The notes beneath the pieces were generated by a model. It worked only from the letters and a program-made list of their open reading frames with translations. It had not been told where the DNA came from and ran no database searches. 64,000 nucleotides of DNA from Flavobacterium cerinum (GTDB taxonomy: Bacteria; Bacteroidota; Bacteroidia; Flavobacteriales; Flavobacteriaceae): NCBI RefSeq assembly GCF_004028155.1, contig NZ_SBII01000004.1:186001-250000 (forward strand), in the 5' to 3' direction. Shown one piece after another: positions 50,842-59,677 of the stretch (within the stretch, counting starts at the first letter, position 1; each line of letters begins with the position of its first letter). The translations under genes were made by a program, and so were the position numbers.

Positions 50842-51075
50842 TTAATCTCTACTAAGTTTTCGATGTTCAAAAGGATCATAATCTTCATTTTTATGCCCAC
50901 CACAATTTTTAGGAATAAATGCCCAAACTATCGCCCCTACAATAAGACAAAATATCAGTTGTACTACCCATTCTGATGTATCTTTTGGTTTATCTCTAAT
51001 TGATTTATCTTTAAATATTGCTCTTATAAATGCGCCTAAGATAGTAAATCCAATAATGCTGAATATTATACTCAT
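50842..51075 (-). CDS. Small membrane protein, 77 residues
   Basis: Two membrane spans (about 3-20 and 36-53) with a lysine-rich loop between them and an acidic tail. Unrecognised. Part of the tight leftward unit. Confidence 0.5.
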   Translation of the reverse strand: MSIIFSIIGFTILGAFIRAIFKDKSIRDKPKDTSEWVVQLIFCLIVGAIVWAFIPKNCGGHKNEDYDPFEHRKLSRD

Positions 51076-51086
51076 AATGGGGTTTA

Positions 51087-51377
51087 TTATTTAATTGGCT
51101 CAGGGTTTACCAAATATTTATTTCTTATCTCATTTGTAGATTTTTTAATTATTGATATTGTTTTTTCAAATGTTAGTCCATGACCTTTTGATAATAATAC
51201 GGCGTTATCTATATAAGCTTTATATACACTACTTATTCCTGCCTCAATGGCAAAACCAGCAAGAAATTCATTATTACCAGTTTCTCTAAGAATAACGGTA
51301 ATTTCTTGCTGTAAGCTTTTTTTAACATCGGCAGAAAGCCTACTTTCTGGTGTTGATGATTTAAATAATCCAAACAT
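51087..51377 (-). CDS. Hypothetical helical protein, 96 residues
   Basis: Unrecognised; helical and amphipathic (LSADVKKSLQQEITVILRET, and GLTFEKTISIIKKSTNEIRN). It lies 4 bp from the small membrane protein 51382-51558 in the same unit. No catalytic or binding motif seen. Confidence 0.5.
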   Translation of the reverse strand: MFGLFKSSTPESRLSADVKKSLQQEITVILRETGNNEFLAGFAIEAGISSVYKAYIDNAVLLSKGHGLTFEKTISIIKKSTNEIRNKYLVNPEPIK

Positions 51378-51381
51378 AATA

Positions 51382-51558
51382 TTAATTTTTTGAGTTTAGT
51401 CCACTATAAAGTAAATACGCTGATATACTACCTATTATAATAAATCCAGTTACAGCTCCAGCTAATCCTGCCCCTTGTTCTTCCCCTGCCATTGTAATCA
51501 TAACATTGATAGCTACAATAGCTAGGATAGCTCCTGAAATAATCTTAAAAGTTTTCAT
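51382..51558 (-). CDS. Small membrane protein, 58 residues
   Basis: A frame encoding MKTFKIISGAILAIVAINVM, a GEEQGAGLAGA turn and a second span (VTGFIIIGSISAYLLYSGL). Two hydrophobic helices with a glycine-rich loop. It fits exactly between its neighbours (2 and 4 bp gaps), which argues it is real. Unrecognised. Confidence 0.6.
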   Translation of the reverse strand: MKTFKIISGAILAIVAINVMITMAGEEQGAGLAGAVTGFIIIGSISAYLLYSGLNSKN

Positions 51559-51560
51559 AA

Positions 51561-51941
51561 TTAGTCAAGTTTGACAAGAGTTACATTTAAAGCTGAACTT
51601 TGTTGATTGTAGTATTTGATCTTATTAGTGCCAATTTTTTCAAATCTAAAGTAGAGATTAGTCCCTCCTCCAGATAAATTAATATCATACTTTGTATTGG
51701 TTATTTCTTCCTTTATTTTTAAAAGAGAGTTGGGGTTAATGGACATTTCAGAATTTGAAGAAATAATATATGCTCCATTTGCACTGAACCTAAAAGTTTT
51801 AACAGTGATGTTGTCTCCATAATCTTGCCCCCAAGTTCCTTGAATCCAAGTAGGGGGATGTAGTGAATTTGTTGAATTGTCATCAGATCCAGAACAGGAG
51901 AATAAAGAAACAGAAAGAAGTAAAAACAATAATTTTTTCAT
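51561..51941 (-). CDS. Hypothetical lipoprotein, lipocalin-like size
   Basis: Start placed at MKKLLFLLLSVSLFSC (ATG 51941) to give a proper lipobox (Cys16). The mature part begins Ser/Asp/Asn-rich, then has a WIQGTWGQDYG segment and a beta-strand run like small lipocalin-like Bacteroidota lipoproteins. It is the first gene of the leftward unit. Its promoter would lie in the structured region 51942-52130. Confidence 0.6.
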   Translation of the reverse strand: MKKLLFLLLSVSLFSCSGSDDNSTNSLHPPTWIQGTWGQDYGDNITVKTFRFSANGAYIISSNSEMSINPNSLLKIKEEITNTKYDINLSGGGTNLYFRFEKIGTNKIKYYNQQSSALNVTLVKLD

Positions 51942-51997
51942 AATAAGGTTGGTTTTAATCATCCCAACCCAGAATGAAAGTTATAGATACGAAAAAG

Positions 51998-52130
51998 CGT
52001 GGGTTGTAACATTAAACTATCATTAGAGGTTCTGGTAAACCTTACGACATAGAATAAGTACACCCACGCCAAGGCGTGAGCGTTTAACCTATTCATTCTG
52101 AGTCGTTGTTTTGAATTTACCAGATTCCTA
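51998..52130. repeat. Large imperfect cruciform with nested hairpins
   Basis: Outer arms TCTGGTAAA (52031-52039) and TTTACCAGA (52116-52124), inner arms ACGAC/GTCGT and AGAAT/ATTCT, and a central hairpin CACGCC-AA-GGCGTG (52065-52078). The segment CACCCACG can instead pair with the upstream CGTGGGTTGTA (51998-52008), so two folds compete. The region lies in the 402-bp gap between the lipoprotein and transposase starts. The rest of that gap holds the transposase promoter. It may be a regulatory RNA, a recombination site or a mobile-element end. Confidence 0.6.
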
Positions 52131-52343
52131 ATTGACAGAATGAAAGCTAACGCTTTACAAATATTTTCAGCATGCAATATAGACATTATTTGTTTTCATT
52201 ACCTCAAAATTTATGGTTTTGCCAACATCAAAAACATAGGCTACATTTGTAGTTCGAGCTGTAATAGTTAGAATATAATTACACCAAATACTTTTATTAA
52301 GTGTAAATTTTGACTATATTTGAGAAAGAAAAACAGCAAGAAA

Positions 52344-53276
52344 ATGTTCAATAAAGAATTCAACTCATTAATAGAAGTAATACAACAGTATTCAACAGAA
52401 GAGGCTTGTATAAAACATTTAGAGGAATTGTATTGGCAAGGTGTACCTACCAGTCCATTTGTTGAAGGATCAAAAGTTTACACCTGTAAGAACGGTAAAT
52501 ATCGTTGTAAAGAAAGTGGCAAGTATTTTACAGTTAAAACAGGAACTATGTTTGATGGGACTCGCATTCCTCTTACTGCTTGGTTTGCAAGTATCTATTT
52601 AGTCATAAACCATAAGAAAGGAATATCAAGTTTACAACTTCAAAGAGATTTAGGTGGTAAATGGTCGCAGAAAACATGTTGGTGCCTTTTAATGAGAATA
52701 CGTAAAGCCTTAGGTATTGAAAACTATAACGAGCTTGAGGGGATTGTAGAAGCTGATGAATCCTTTTACGGCGGAAAGAATAAAAACAGACACGCAAATA
52801 AAAAGGTTAAAAACTCTCAAGGAAGATCTTTCAAAGATAAAACCCCTATAGTAGGCCTGATACAAAGAGGTGGTAAGATGACTGCTATAGTAACAAAAGA
52901 TACACAGAAAGATTCTATACAACCAATTATTAGAAAGTATGTAGCAAAAGGTAGTACACTTATTTCAGACGATTGGAAAGGTTATCACGGTATAGAAAGC
53001 CACGTACATCATTACAGTATAAAACATGCTGATAAAGGTTATAAAAGCGATTATGATAGTACTATACATACTAATAATATCGAAGGGAGTTGGAAAATAA
53101 TGAAGAACAGCTTAAGAGACATGTATAACCACGTTTCTCGTAAGCATTTACAAGCTTATGTTAATGAATTTGTATTCAGATACAATACCCGCCAAATAAA
53201 AAGCGGAGAAAGATTTAATTACTTACTTTTGAATTCTAATGTAAGAACAAAATATAAAGATTTAATTAATGCTTAA
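52344..53276 (+). CDS. IS1595-family (ISXO2-like) transposase
   Basis: 310 residues from ATG 52344 (MFNKEFNSLIEVIQQYSTEE); an earlier TTG is less likely because a TATATTTG promoter box lies at 52315-52322. The zinc-ribbon-like N-terminus (YTCKNGKYRCKESGKYFTVK) is followed by the DDE-type core with VEADESFYGGKNKN (first Asp), STLISDDWKGYHG (second Asp) and HTNNIEGSWKIMKN where family members carry the last acidic residue. No terminal inverted repeats were found, so the element may be solo or decayed. Confidence 0.88.
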   Translation: MFNKEFNSLIEVIQQYSTEEACIKHLEELYWQGVPTSPFVEGSKVYTCKNGKYRCKESGKYFTVKTGTMFDGTRIPLTAWFASIYLVINHKKGISSLQLQRDLGGKWSQKTCWCLLMRIRKALGIENYNELEGIVEADESFYGGKNKNRHANKKVKNSQGRSFKDKTPIVGLIQRGGKMTAIVTKDTQKDSIQPIIRKYVAKGSTLISDDWKGYHGIESHVHHYSIKHADKGYKSDYDSTIHTNNIEGSWKIMKNSLRDMYNHVSRKHLQAYVNEFVFRYNTRQIKSGERFNYLLLNSNVRTKYKDLINA

Positions 53277-53526
53277 ATTAAAGAAAGAAGAATTGCTCAA
53301 TAATGAAGCTGTAAAAAAGATACAGTTTGATAATGATTGGTACTTCAATGTAGAAGATGTTGCAAAAGCTATAAATGAAGATTTATCTAATGTAGAAACA
53401 ATAACTCTTCCTATTGGTGGAGAATATATAAAAACAGCAACATTAGAAAACATTGAAAAAGGAAGAAAACAAGAAGAACTGTCAGAGTTTAATAAAGCTT
53501 TATTGAAGATGAGAAATAAGAAATAA
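53269..53526 (+). CDS. Bro-N-like small protein linked to the transposase
   Basis: 85 residues overlapping the transposase stop by 8 bp. The segment IQFDNDWYFNVEDVAKAINE resembles the start of Bro-N/antirepressor domains (W-Y-F-x-V-x-D-V). The remainder is helical and lysine-rich. Tight overlap suggests coupled expression with the transposase. Family call is by eye. Confidence 0.5.
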   Translation: MLKLKKEELLNNEAVKKIQFDNDWYFNVEDVAKAINEDLSNVETITLPIGGEYIKTATLENIEKGRKQEELSEFNKALLKMRNKK

Positions 53527-53593
53527 GATGTTGATATTATTAATTTTGATATATTAGATTTAATATCTACTTTTGTACAAACAAAACGTACAG

Positions 53594-53890
53594 ATGGAAG
53601 AACTGAATGTAAAGGTTGAAGAACTAGCAACTAAACTTGATTTAATATCTAAAAAGATGCATGATGCAAATGAAAGAATTACTCAAAGTTTAGAACTACT
53701 AACTTCCAGTCTTCAAGAAGTTAACAATAAAGTTGACAAACTTGATGGAAAATCTAATAACAACTTTCTAGGTATAAATGAGAAGTTGGTCAAAATGTTT
53801 GAAGAAATCAGAAAAATTGGCGATTATACTCGCTATGAAGAGAACCAAGATTTACTAGACAAATTTCCCGCACCAAAAGGAAAAGCATAA
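53594..53890 (+). CDS. Coiled-coil protein, 98 residues
   Basis: From ATG 53594 (MEELNVKVEELATKLDLISK) the protein is nearly all heptad-patterned coiled coil up to about residue 75, with a short tail ending FPAPKGKA. Unrecognised. Terminator follows. Confidence 0.5.
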   Translation: MEELNVKVEELATKLDLISKKMHDANERITQSLELLTSSLQEVNNKVDKLDGKSNNNFLGINEKLVKMFEEIRKIGDYTRYEENQDLLDKFPAPKGKA

Positions 53891-53898
53891 TATAAACT

Positions 53899-53925
53899 AA
53901 AGCCACTACAGAAATGAGTGGCTTT
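53899..53925. terminator. Terminator with AAAGCCACT stem
   Basis: Stem AAAGCCACT/AGTGGCTTT (9 bp) and T-run, the third hairpin of this sequence in the window. Confidence 0.85.
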
Positions 53926-53944
53926 TTTATTTTCAGTTTAAAAA

Positions 53945-54193
53945 CTAAGCTGGTAAGTTACCTAAAAAAGTAATATCTCTAAATCCAAATCTTCTTATCT
54001 TACTCGGAGGATTTGAGCCGTCTAAATAATCGAACAAGGATAGATATTGTTCTATTTCAATTCCTATATCATCCACAGAGTGTAAAACACCTTGAATATA
54101 TTCTGTATATCTATCACCAGTCTTGGTTAAAACTACACACGTTACAGTGATAACCCGTCCTCTTAACTTTTTATAACTATTAACTTCATTCAT
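53945..54193 (-). CDS. Hypothetical protein, 82 residues
   Basis: Unrecognised; short strands and charged turns (VITVTCVVLTKTGDRYTEYI). Its start is 5 bp from the divergent 54199 start, leaving no promoter space, so one of the two frames may not be a gene. Confidence 0.4.
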   Translation of the reverse strand: MNEVNSYKKLRGRVITVTCVVLTKTGDRYTEYIQGVLHSVDDIGIEIEQYLSLFDYLDGSNPPSKIRRFGFRDITFLGNLPA

Positions 54194-54198
54194 AATTT

Positions 54199-54444
54199 AT
54201 GGAAATAAAAATCATTCCTTACGAAGATAGAAAAAATATCTGCTCAGAGTATAATCCTACATATGAATCATGGACAGATGAAAAAATCAAATTACATATA
54301 ATAGAAATTTCCGCAAAAGAAATAGACACATATAGTAATTTAAAAAGGGTAATAGAAATCGTAGATAACTTAAAAATTAAAGAATATCGAGAAAATAAAA
54401 TTGCAATTCAGTTAGGGAAATTTAATTTTGAAAATCTTATGTAA
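54199..54444 (+). CDS. Hypothetical protein, 81 residues
   Basis: Unrecognised acidic/lysine-rich protein (MEIKIIPYEDRKNICSEYNP; IVDNLKIKEYRENKIAIQLG). Diverges from 53945-54193 with a 5-bp gap. A short AAGGTA-TAG-TTACCTT-like hairpin after its stop (54446-54462) may terminate it. Confidence 0.4.
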   Translation: MEIKIIPYEDRKNICSEYNPTYESWTDEKIKLHIIEISAKEIDTYSNLKRVIEIVDNLKIKEYRENKIAIQLGKFNFENLM

Positions 54445-54460
54445 ATAAGGTATAGTTACC

Positions 54461-56686
54461 TTAATTTTTAATAATTTTTTGGATTACTTGTCCATCGGCA
54501 CTTAAAAGATAAATACCACTTGGAAACTCTGATATATTTATTCTTACTTCACCAGATGTTTGATTGTTACTTATTCTCTTAATTTCTTTACCAGTCATAT
54601 CTGTAAGTGTAAATAGATTTACTTTAATATCAGATCTAACAGATAGCATACCTTCAGTTGGGTTAGGATATACATTAAATCCATTATCAGGTTGAGCGGA
54701 TTGCTTTACAAGATAAATATTGTTTTCTGTATCATCTTTTGTTCTATCACCAGATATTGTAAATACAGTTTGCGCTACGCAATCTTCAATTTGTGCTGTA
54801 AATACTGAACTATTTAAGGCATTAAAGTTTGGCAACAGTTCAACATAATTTCCTGCTTGATACATAACGTTAGCATTGTTGTTTATAATGTTTACGGCTG
54901 TAATGTATTGTTCACGCTGTTCAAACTGAGAACTATTTGCTGCAACTGGATCTGCTTCATATAAGAAAGGCTCACAAAGATTTATACTTCCATCATAACA
55001 TGCTGGCTCGTAAGCATTTCCCCAATAGGCATTTGAAGGGAAATCATAACCAAAATATGTAGTAAGGCAACACCACTCAGACCATCCACAACTTGTCTTT
55101 ATTCTCCATCTGAAACATTCATAATTAAGCTTTGCAGCAACAGAATATAAATTAATATGATTTTCAGTTACTGTCGTAGCATAATATGCAGGTATTGGAT
55201 CAATAACCGTACTATTTGGACAACATACAGAATCTACTAAAAACTCCAGGTCATAACTTTCTTCGGAATCTGTCCAGTATAGGTCACCTCGCACAACAAA
55301 TGAATCTAAAACAGCTGCATTGCTGTTAAAACTTAGATCAATAGAATTTGTTGCGCCAAAATCCGAGACTTCATGTGTACCAAAGTTAGCAATAGCTACA
55401 AATGTGTAATCTCCGTTAGAATAAATTGAAGGATCTACTGTGAAGCAGAATCTTCTTTCAAATAAAGATGCAGTTGGATTAGTAATTACAACATTAGTAT
55501 ATGTATTAACGATCTGTCCTGTATTTTCCTCTACAACATTTAGCGTTACTGATACAGGATTGCCATTATTTTCTACAGGCATGGTTATTAATCCACATAC
55601 ATTAAATGGAGTTGTAGGACAATTAAATCCTTTATTATCAATTTGAATAGATCCAAATCCCGGACGTTCACATGTATCACATATATCGTCAATATATACT
55701 GTTCCAAAATGTCCGCCCTGGCCACAGTCAGCAATTACAAACTCTAATATTAAATCTAAACCAACCATCTCATCGGGTATTTTTATTCTGTCACATAGCC
55801 AGCCAGTGTATAAAATACTTGGTTTAGCAGGTTTGGGAACATTTGGAAAAAATAGTGGATTGTTTTCATCAGCAGTCAAACAAATGTTGTTTGTGTTGAC
55901 TATTTGATTATCACGATATATTCTGACAGTAAAAAAAGGCTGATCTGCCGGTATATCTGGATGAGGGTTTTCAACGATCAAAGAGTAAGAAAAACCAATT
56001 TCATTAGTAGATGGCCTAATAGTACTCGTCATAGTGGTTATATCAGTCCCTCCGGTACTTCTGTTTAGTTTTATTGAACTGTTACCTGAATGTATCATAG
56101 GAACTTGAATATTAAAAGGTAATAGGCTTTGGTCAAATCCAGGTTGTGTTATTAATGTAGCGCCTTCAGTAGTAAAATTATTTATAGAAGGGACAAAAGG
56201 ATTAAAAAAGGGAGCGTTTCGAGTAGTTATCTCACAATTTAAAATATCAAAAGGCTTGGCAGTTCTCCTTGTAAATGTATAACCTGCTAATCCTTGCTCA
56301 AAATTCCCATTGTTACAATCTGCGGGTACAGTATATACTATTGGAGTTGCCTTCATTACCGATTCTATACCAGGATTGTTTTTAAAATAAAGGTTCCTTA
56401 GTTCAGCTTTCTTGACATCTATTAATGCATCCTGTATTTTCTTATCGTTTAAGATTTCTCCATGAGCACGACTTTCTGTAATAATAGCCTCTTTAATTTT
56501 ATATTCCTTATCAGATGTAAGGGTATAACTTTTTAGATTGAGAGTTATATATTTTTCAATATCGCTCTCAATTTCTCTGGCCTTAATGAGTCTGGTGTTT
56601 TCCTGTTTTATATACTCGATGTTTTGCGAATATCCATCTGCATAACACAATAGTATTGTACAGATTAATAAATATAAGTTTTTCAT
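54461..56686 (-). CDS. T9SS-secreted surface protein
   Basis: 741 residues: signal peptide (MKNLYLLICTILLCYADGYS), a long Asn/Thr-rich beta-sandwich region with many aromatic and paired Cys residues, and a C-terminal type A sorting domain (about 665-741: FNVYPNPTEGMLSVRS, then TDMTGKEIKR and FPSGIYLLSADGQVI). Exported through type IX secretion to the cell surface. Ligand or enzyme activity not apparent. It follows the 56714 gene by 27 bp, so the two form a unit. Confidence 0.88.
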   Translation of the reverse strand: MKNLYLLICTILLCYADGYSQNIEYIKQENTRLIKAREIESDIEKYITLNLKSYTLTSDKEYKIKEAIITESRAHGEILNDKKIQDALIDVKKAELRNLYFKNNPGIESVMKATPIVYTVPADCNNGNFEQGLAGYTFTRRTAKPFDILNCEITTRNAPFFNPFVPSINNFTTEGATLITQPGFDQSLLPFNIQVPMIHSGNSSIKLNRSTGGTDITTMTSTIRPSTNEIGFSYSLIVENPHPDIPADQPFFTVRIYRDNQIVNTNNICLTADENNPLFFPNVPKPAKPSILYTGWLCDRIKIPDEMVGLDLILEFVIADCGQGGHFGTVYIDDICDTCERPGFGSIQIDNKGFNCPTTPFNVCGLITMPVENNGNPVSVTLNVVEENTGQIVNTYTNVVITNPTASLFERRFCFTVDPSIYSNGDYTFVAIANFGTHEVSDFGATNSIDLSFNSNAAVLDSFVVRGDLYWTDSEESYDLEFLVDSVCCPNSTVIDPIPAYYATTVTENHINLYSVAAKLNYECFRWRIKTSCGWSEWCCLTTYFGYDFPSNAYWGNAYEPACYDGSINLCEPFLYEADPVAANSSQFEQREQYITAVNIINNNANVMYQAGNYVELLPNFNALNSSVFTAQIEDCVAQTVFTISGDRTKDDTENNIYLVKQSAQPDNGFNVYPNPTEGMLSVRSDIKVNLFTLTDMTGKEIKRISNNQTSGEVRINISEFPSGIYLLSADGQVIQKIIKN

Positions 56687-56713
56687 AATTATGGTTTTAG
56701 ATTTAAACTTATA

Positions 56714-57505
56714 TTATTGCTTTTGCTCTTTTAGCGTTTTTATTTCTGTTTTAAGTAATTCTATTTGTTTGTTTTGTTCAATCAAGTAAAGAGTTAATTC
56801 TTCTACCTTTTCCATTAGTTTGGCATCCATTTGAGCTACATCAAGACCGTTTTCTACCATTTGTTTTGCAGAGGGTACATTAGGCAAATGTTTATTGTTT
56901 TTAGTGAATTGTTCAACCTCGGTAAGTGGCATTAGCTTGTAGTCTTCAGCGAAAACATAATCTGCCCAGTTCGCAGTTGTTTTAACAGCAACCTTTACTT
57001 TTTCGGTAAGAATACCTTCTTCAACAAAAAGCGTATATCCATCAGGTGTTTTTATGTCATTTAAACCGTTACCTATTCTTACTTTACCATCTGTATTGAT
57101 ACGCATTAATTCGACATTATTATGGCCAAAAGATACTGAAGCTCTGGTAGTATTAGTAGTTTTTGGAGCGTTGAACTCAGCATAAGCTGTAGGGGTATCA
57201 GCACTTGTGGTTAATAATTTTGTAGACACACCGGGATTACTAAGTGGATATCGAAGACGTTGAATATACATGCCAGTATTCGTTGCTGTTTGACCTCCCA
57301 ATACAAGGTCTCTTTGGCCAAAATATGCCATATTAGTGGTTGATAAATTAGGGCCAATTATAAAATTACCTAATAAAACTACATCAAGTTTATTAATAGG
57401 AGCAGATGTTCCAACACCTACATTCCCTGAGGTTGGGAAAGTGTTTTGAGAATAACCATAGGTTGCACATAGAGCAAAAGCGAGCGTAAGGATTTGTTTT
57501 TTCAT
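56714..57505 (-). CDS. Exported fibre-like protein with C-terminal coiled coil
   Basis: 263 residues: signal peptide MKKQILTLAFALCATYGYSQ, the VGVGTSAPINKLDV motif typical of Bacteroidota tail-fibre-like or filament proteins, a glycine/Asn-rich middle, a PLTEVEQFTKNNKHLPNVPS motif (common before the chaperone-like end) and a terminal coiled coil (VEELTLYLIEQNKQIELLKT). Likely a surface-exposed partner of the following T9SS protein. Confidence 0.8.
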   Translation of the reverse strand: MKKQILTLAFALCATYGYSQNTFPTSGNVGVGTSAPINKLDVVLLGNFIIGPNLSTTNMAYFGQRDLVLGGQTATNTGMYIQRLRYPLSNPGVSTKLLTTSADTPTAYAEFNAPKTTNTTRASVSFGHNNVELMRINTDGKVRIGNGLNDIKTPDGYTLFVEEGILTEKVKVAVKTTANWADYVFAEDYKLMPLTEVEQFTKNNKHLPNVPSAKQMVENGLDVAQMDAKLMEKVEELTLYLIEQNKQIELLKTEIKTLKEQKQ

Positions 57506-57741
57506 AATAAATAAGGTTGTTTTAATTAATTATCATAAAACTAAACAAATAACATCGCAATAATTAATTAGGGTTTTTTCTTACTATTTATAATTTAATT
57601 ATTTTGATATTCATAATTCAAATCAACTAAAAAAAAAATCATACACCGTAAGATTTTACTTAATTTAAAAAGTAGCTATCACAAAATCTATTTTATTTGT
57701 GATATCGAAAAATATGTGCTTTTCCCGTAATTAAATGGCAT

Positions 57742-57786
57742 AAAAAAAGGCAACAATGAGTTTTATGATACTCATTTTTGCCTTTT
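57742..57786. terminator. Bidirectional terminator after SDR operon
   Basis: Stem AAAAAGGCAA ... TTGCCTTTT with an inner ATGAGT/ACTCAT pairing lies between the SDR stop and the 57506-57741 gap. That 236-bp gap, upstream of the fibre-like gene, is A/T-rich and shows no gene. Confidence 0.8.
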
Positions 57787-57807
57787 AAAGTTTTAAAATA
57801 GAAATCC

Positions 57808-58524
57808 TTAAGGATTGGTAGACCAAATGCCGCTATCTTTAATGAATACTCTTTTATTTAGCTTTAGTTGAGCAACAATTAGTTCTGCAACATCTTCAGG
57901 CTGCATTACTTTGTCAGGGTTGCCATCAGTAAGGTTTAGATCTTTTGCCATATCTGTAGCTACTGTACTTGGTGTTAGAGCTGTAACTCTGATATTGTGT
58001 TTGCGAACCTCCTGCATAAGTGATTCTGTAAGACCTATAACGGCAAACTTAGAAGCACTGTAAGCACTTGTAGTTGCTGCACCTCTTAATCCTGCAGTAG
58101 ACGATATGTTAACGATATCACCGCTCTGCTGCTCTATCATTCCCGGTAATACCGCACGTGTAGCATAATATACCCCCATAAGGTTTACTTTAATGATCTG
58201 TTCAAATTCTTCGGGTGTTAGATCCATGAATTTCCCAAACTTCCCTATACCCGCATTGTTTATTAGTATGTCAATAGTTTTGAATTCGGCTAGTGCTTTC
58301 TCAACAGCTTCATTAACCGATTTAATATCAGATATGTCTGCCGTAACAATAAAGGCTTTTACACCAAAAGCTTCTATTTCTACAGCTGTTTTTTCAAGAT
58401 CAGCTTTTGTACGTGCTAATAAAATTATATTTGTTCCTTCGGCTGCTAGGGCTAGCGCTACAGCTTTGCCAATACCTTTACCTGTGCCGGTAATAAGCGC
58501 ATTTTTGTTTTTTAAGCTTTGCAT
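57808..58524 (-). CDS. Short-chain dehydrogenase/reductase
   Basis: 238 residues: NAD(P) loop [14 protein letters not shown] (10-23), NNAG near 90, catalytic Ser in [12 protein letters not shown] and Tyr-Lys in SAYSASKFA (Y155, K159 approximately). Of the 3-ketoacyl-ACP reductase-like class; substrate unknown. First stop of a leftward unit with the acetyltransferase and pirin genes. Confidence 0.9.
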   Translation of the reverse strand: MQSLKNKNALITGTGKGIGKAVALALAAEGTNIILLARTKADLEKTAVEIEAFGVKAFIVTADISDIKSVNEAVEKALAEFKTIDILINNAGIGKFGKFMDLTPEEFEQIIKVNLMGVYYATRAVLPGMIEQQSGDIVNISSTAGLRGAATTSAYSASKFAVIGLTESLMQEVRKHNIRVTALTPSTVATDMAKDLNLTDGNPDKVMQPEDVAELIVAQLKLNKRVFIKDSGIWSTNP

Positions 58525-58548
58525 TATTGCGATGTTTTTTGGATTTAA

Positions 58549-58833
58549 TTATAATCTAATTCCGGGAGGCAGTAATTCTTTATACACCGGATTTTTCTTA
58601 AAGAAAGCCACCACTTTTGGATGTGTGGGCATAACTTTATATCTTTTTTCTATGGCGAATGCCATGATGGCTTTTAAAAAATCTGAAATGATTTCCTCAA
58701 ATTCAAAACCATCGGGAATATGGATCTTGGTAAGGAACAGTTTTTTTTCCTGAAAGGAATATTCAATGGACAGTAATTTACCATCTACTGTAATTTCAAA
58801 CTGTCTTGAGAACGCGTTGTCTTTAATTTCCAT
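58549..58833 (-). CDS. GNAT-type small N-acetyltransferase (YidJ/YjdJ-like)
   Basis: 94 residues of the single-domain Acetyltransf_CG (PF14542) class: FEITVDGKLLSIEYSFQEKK, then ISDFLKAIMAFAIEKRYKVM, PTHPKVVAFFKKNPVYKELL. It overlaps the pirin gene by 11 bp, so translation is coupled. Substrate unknown. Confidence 0.8.
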   Translation of the reverse strand: MEIKDNAFSRQFEITVDGKLLSIEYSFQEKKLFLTKIHIPDGFEFEEIISDFLKAIMAFAIEKRYKVMPTHPKVVAFFKKNPVYKELLPPGIRL

Positions 58834-59560
58834 AGTTATCGTTATACTTCATAGGCACTTCTATTAATAATATTTTGGAAAGTGCTTTGGTTTTTATTTC
58901 AATATTTTCAAATTCGATTACGCCAAAGGCATCACGTTCGTGTATGATCTGGCCATTAATTTCAAGTTCTCCTTCTATTAGGAAAATATAGATTCCATTA
59001 TTTGGGATATTCACATTGTATTGTATGGTCTGTCCTTCCTCAAAAATACCCAGTTGTAAAAATGCCTGTTGGTAAATCCATAAAGCGTTGCCATCATTTT
59101 TATCTTCCGGAGATACTATTGTTATAAATGAATTTTTATTTTTTTCAAGGTCAAATGATTTTTGATCATAACGTGGAATTACATTCTGCTCTTCAGGAAA
59201 GATCCATAGTTGAAGTGTTTTTGCCTGTTCTGTACCACTGGCATTCATTTCACTATGTTCTACGCCTGTACCCGCACTCATAACCTGTACCTCTCCAAAC
59301 CTTACAGTTGCCTTATTACCCATACTGTCCTGATGTGTAAGACCTCCTTCAAGTGGAATGGTAATAATTTCCATGTTATCGTGAGGATGTGTGCCAAAAC
59401 CCATACCGGCAGCAATGGTGTCGTCATTTAGTACGCGAAGCATTCCAAACTGTGCCATGTCAGGATTGTAGTAGCTGCCAAAGGAGAACGAAAAATTGGC
59501 CTGTAGCCAACCATGATTTGCCGTACCCCTTTCATTTTTAGGAAATAATCTTGACTTCAT
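58823..59560 (-). CDS. Pirin-family protein
   Basis: 245 residues with a bicupin fold: metal-binding HPHDNMEIITIPLEGGLTHQ (the His-His-Glu region) near 56-75 and VMSAGTGVEHSE near 93-104. YhhW-like quercetinase/iron-binding protein. Co-operonic with the acetyltransferase and SDR. Confidence 0.9.
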   Translation of the reverse strand: MKSRLFPKNERGTANHGWLQANFSFSFGSYYNPDMAQFGMLRVLNDDTIAAGMGFGTHPHDNMEIITIPLEGGLTHQDSMGNKATVRFGEVQVMSAGTGVEHSEMNASGTEQAKTLQLWIFPEEQNVIPRYDQKSFDLEKNKNSFITIVSPEDKNDGNALWIYQQAFLQLGIFEEGQTIQYNVNIPNNGIYIFLIEGELEINGQIIHERDAFGVIEFENIEIKTKALSKILLIEVPMKYNDNYGN

Positions 59561-59677
59561 AACTTCTTGATAAATTAAAATTAAAGGCTGACCTTGTGAA
59601 GGATAAAAATTTTAATTTTATACAAATTTCGGAATAAAAATTGATTGTTTCGGCTTATCAGCGATAAAACATAACAG

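Noticed and set aside
51959-52186. Open frame of 75 residues on the minus strand
   Set aside because: It overlays the inverted-repeat region and has no sensible composition; the structure explains the sequence better.
52260-53600. Terminal inverted repeats of a complete IS1595 element
   Set aside because: I compared sequences before 52320 and after 53526 and found no matching inverted repeat, so no element boundaries are given.
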